DNA from: Thermoproteota archaeon
GTDB lineage: Archaea; Thermoproteota; Thermoprotei_A; Sulfolobales; NBVN01
Assembly: GCA_030550455.1 (NCBI GenBank)
Contig: JAUQPH010000004.1
Coordinates: forward strand, 1-64,000
Reading direction: 5' to 3'
Length of the DNA stretch: 64,000 nucleotides
The notes beneath the pieces were generated by a model. That model did no database searches. It was given only the letters and a program-made list of their open reading frames with translations, and was not told where the DNA came from. Below, piece after piece: positions 61,620-64,000 of this stretch. Both the position numbers and the translations under genes were made by a program. The stretch's first letter is position 1. Each line of letters starts with the position of its first letter.

Positions 61620-64000
61620 GTGGTGCGGGTTACGCCCCCGGAGGAATTCTTTGGGTTTAAGATAGGGGATGACAGGAAACTAGCTCGCTGGGATAAGATC
61701 GTAGAGTACTTCAAGCTAGTCGCGTCTGAGTCAAATAGAGTCATAGTCGAGGAAATCGGTAAGACAACTGAAGGTAACTCGTTTATAGTGGCTTACTTGT
61801 CGTCACCAGAGAACCTAGCTAGACTAGACGAGTTACGTAGGATATCGTGCGCACTCGCAAATCCTGACTCACTACCGAGTCCTGACGAAGTAGAAAAGCT
61901 AGTTGAAGCCGGGAGGGCGGTCGTAGTAGTAACTAACAGTATGCACTCAACAGAGGTTGGAGGTACGCAGATGTCTATAGAGCTACTCTATAGGTTGGCC
62001 TCTTCAGACGAGCCGGAGGTGCTGGAGATCCTGAGGGAGGTCGTAGTGATATTGATACCGTCCCAGAATCCAGATGGCCAAATAGCCGTAGTAGACTGGT
62101 ACACCAAGACCCTTGGGACAGAGTACGAGGGTACTAGCCTCCCCTGGCTCTACCACAAGTACTGCGGTCACGACAACAATAGAGACGCTTACGCACTAAA
62201 CCTAGTGGAGAGCCAGTACATAGCCAAGATAGTCTACAGAGAGTGGTGTCCGCAGGTCTACTTAGACCACCACCAGATGGGTCCCTATGGTGCTAGGTTC
62301 TTCCTCTCACCCGAGATGGACCCGATATACCCGGAAGTAGACCCACTAGTCTGGAGGGAAACCCAGTTCCTTGGGATGCTCGCCGCCATGAGGCTCGAGA
62401 GAGAGGGAGTTAGTGGCGTTGAAACAGGAGCACCGTTCACACCCGACTTCATATCTGCATTTCAAACTCTAGCGTACACAATGAACATCATCGGTATACT
62501 AACAGAATCTGCTTCAGCAAGGATAGCTACTCCGATATTCGTAGACCCGCATCAGCTGAGGGGTTACGGGAGAGGTAGACTGTCGGACAAGCCGTACATG
62601 AACTACCCTAACCCGTGGAGAGGAGGGTGGTGGAGGCTTTCGGACATAGTTAGGCAACAACTCATTGCTTCTATAGCCATACTCTCTGCTGTAGCTAAGT
62701 TTAGGCGCGAGTTCTTGAGGAACATGTACGTTAAGGCTAGGAGAAACGTTGAGAGAGGTATGTCGGAACCTCCTTACGCTTTCCTCATTCCGAGAGAACA
62801 GCATGACTACCTCACTGCGATTAAGTTCATCGATGTACTGTTAAAGCTCGGTGTAAAAGTCTTCGAGGCGACTAGTTCCATAAGAGTTGGGGCTGTAACG
62901 TACCCCGCCGGAACCTACGTCATTCCACTAGCCCAACCCAGGAGAGCCCTTGTCAAGAAGCTCATCGACAGGTTCCTCTACCCCGACGACGAGACGACAC
63001 GCGACCGTGAGGGCAAGCCTCTCAGGCCATACGATATAGCAACGGACACCCTGGCTGAATTCATGGGTGTATCGACCGTTAGGGTAGACGAACCCTTCGT
63101 TGCTGAATTAAAGCCGGTAAGAGAGGTGGCTAGAGTAGTGCCGAGTCTAGGTGAGCATAGGTACTACGTACTTGACCCGAGGCTTAACGACTCGTACTAC
63201 GTAGTCAATAGAGTTCTGAGTAGTGGTGGAGAAGTGTATAGGGTATTTGAGGCTGTCGACATAGGTGGCTTACGCCTCCCTCCAGGAGCTTTCGTAGTGC
63301 GTAGAGATGGTGTTAGTAGAGTACTGCTCGAAGCCGCCAGCGAGAGGGGAGTCCCGGTCTACGGACTCGACGACTTACCCCAGCTTAGGTTGCTTAAGGT
63401 AAAGATCGGGAGGATCGGTGTTTATGAAAGGTACTACGGAGGCAACATGGAGGCAGGCTGGATCAAGTACGTCTTAGACACATACAACTTCCCCTACACT
63501 GAGCTAAGAGATGAGCCAATAAAGTCCGGAAAGCTTCAGGAGGTAGTCGACATAGTGGTATTTCCGTCAGATCCCTTACCATTCCTGACTGGTGAAAACA
63601 TCGAAGAGGAGCTAGCAAAGAGGTGGGGTAGACCCATAAAGCTCCCACCTTACCCACCGGAGTACAAGAGCGGCTTCGGAAAGGAGGGCATAGAGAAGCT
63701 AAAGAGCTTCGTCGAAAATGGTGGTGTAGTCGTAACTATGGGAGAGTCTGTAGAGCTCCTGACGAAAGGGTTTAACCTCCCACTGAGGGATGTAAGTGAG
63801 GACATCAAGGACCCGAAGCAGTTCTTCTGCCCCGGTTCCACTCTCAAAATCCAGGTAGACACCACACACCCACTAGGCTTCGGAATGCCTAAGCAGGCTC
63901 TAGCAGTATTCGTCGACAGACCAGTACTAGAGATAGTTCCGTCACACATGAACGAAAAGTTCAAGGTGGTGGCGAGATACCCCGAGAGAGACATACTGCA
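61620..64000 (+). CDS. M14 family zinc carboxypeptidase (C-terminus outside window)
   Basis: The frame is open from GTG 61620 (or GTG 61623) to the window edge, 793 codons. The N-terminal peptidase domain has the zinc motif H109-S-T-E112 (NSMHSTEVGG), SQNPDG, the segment CGHDNNRDAYALN, and the third zinc ligand in YLDHHQMG. The catalytic Glu of M14 probably lies in GILTESASA. After about residue 370 there is a large extra C-terminal region of mixed alpha/beta type, seen in big archaeal M14-like proteins. No signal peptide is visible, so it likely acts on imported peptides. The end cannot be judged. Confidence 0.88.
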   Translation, partial: MVRVTPPEEFFGFKIGDDRKLARWDKIVEYFKLVASESNRVIVEEIGKTTEGNSFIVAYLSSPENLARLDELRRISCALANPDSLPSPDEVEKLVEAGRAVVVVTNSMHSTEVGGTQMSIELLYRLASSDEPEVLEILREVVVILIPSQNPDGQIAVVDWYTKTLGTEYEGTSLPWLYHKYCGHDNNRDAYALNLVESQYIAKIVYREWCPQVYLDHHQMGPYGARFFLSPEMDPIYPEVDPLVWRETQFLGMLAAMRLEREGVSGVETGAPFTPDFISAFQTLAYTMNIIGILTESASARIATPIFVDPHQLRGYGRGRLSDKPYMNYPNPWRGGWWRLSDIVRQQLIASIAILSAVAKFRREFLRNMYVKARRNVERGMSEPPYAFLIPREQHDYLTAIKFIDVLLKLGVKVFEATSSIRVGAVTYPAGTYVIPLAQPRRALVKKLIDRFLYPDDETTRDREGKPLRPYDIATDTLAEFMGVSTVRVDEPFVAELKPVREVARVVPSLGEHRYYVLDPRLNDSYYVVNRVLSSGGEVYRVFEAVDIGGLRLPPGAFVVRRDGVSRVLLEAASERGVPVYGLDDLPQLRLLKVKIGRIGVYERYYGGNMEAGWIKYVLDTYNFPYTELRDEPIKSGKLQEVVDIVVFPSDPLPFLTGENIEEELAKRWGRPIKLPPYPPEYKSGFGKEGIEKLKSFVENGGVVVTMGESVELLTKGFNLPLRDVSEDIKDPKQFFCPGSTLKIQVDTTHPLGFGMPKQALAVFVDRPVLEIVPSHMNEKFKVVARYPERDIL

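Noticed and set aside
1-64000. CRISPR array or transposase gene
   Set aside because: No regularly spaced short direct repeats and no transposase, integrase or terminal inverted repeats were recognised. The dispersed element has no visible terminal inverted repeats.

Overview
This window comes from a hyperthermophilic archaeon, most likely a Thermoproteota (Crenarchaeota) member near Desulfurococcales or Thermoproteales. The evidence is gene content: ribosomal protein L15e next to RNase P proteins Rpp30 and Pop5, an archaeosine tRNA-guanine transglycosylase beside a two-domain Sm-like protein, a TIP49 ATPase, an AGOG-type 8-oxoguanine glycosylase, an aKMT4-like lysine methyltransferase, TyrRS, TruD, and many TTG/GTG starts with TATA boxes close upstream. 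No sequence search was run, so the taxonomy is inference from recognised families.

Layout. 1-5.3 kb is an accessory, decaying stretch: a partial secreted protein, a frameshifted peptide-binding protein, two pilin-like genes (one frameshifted), a frameshifted small gene, a truncated gene fragment and a copy of a dispersed repeat. 5.4-13.4 kb holds an M19 dipeptidase, an MgtE-like transporter divergent from a PhoU/TrkA-C protein, a MoeA protein and a GT-C-like membrane protein. 13.6-20.4 kb is an Opp/Dpp-type operon (binding protein and two permeases) ending in a membrane-anchored S51 cyanophycinase-like peptidase. 20.5-33.5 kb is mostly core information processing (proteasome-assembly chaperone PAC2, PUA protein, TgtA, Sm-like, RNase P, exosome-linked protein, L15e, AGOG, TIP49). 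33.6-53.2 kb mixes regulators, TyrRS, spermidine synthase, a split lipoate ligase (lplA/lplB), a prolyl oligopeptidase, a ferritin-like/encapsulin fusion, a gcvT-gcvH operon, TruD and iorAB. 53.7-58.9 kb is a second Opp/Dpp-type cluster on the minus strand. The end carries ASCH, UPF0200 and UPF0201 proteins, a tiny cysteine-rich protein, a radical SAM enzyme and the start of an M14 carboxypeptidase.

How it works together. The picture is a peptide-using heterotroph: two binding-protein/permease sets import peptides; M19, S9, S51 and M14 peptidases process them; indolepyruvate oxidoreductase and glycine cleavage (with lipoate attachment) oxidise amino acids; carbamate kinase may yield ATP. Neither transporter cluster encodes its ATPases.

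The most unusual structure is a family of about 280 bp elements in five copies, each between genes and each in the same orientation as the gene that follows. They have conserved blocks and a hairpin retained in three copies. Other notable items are the ferritin-encapsulin fusion, Pop5 with an N-terminal membrane segment, an alternative-pairing RNA element after a ribbon-helix-helix gene, and several genes whose best start is not ATG, GTG or TTG.
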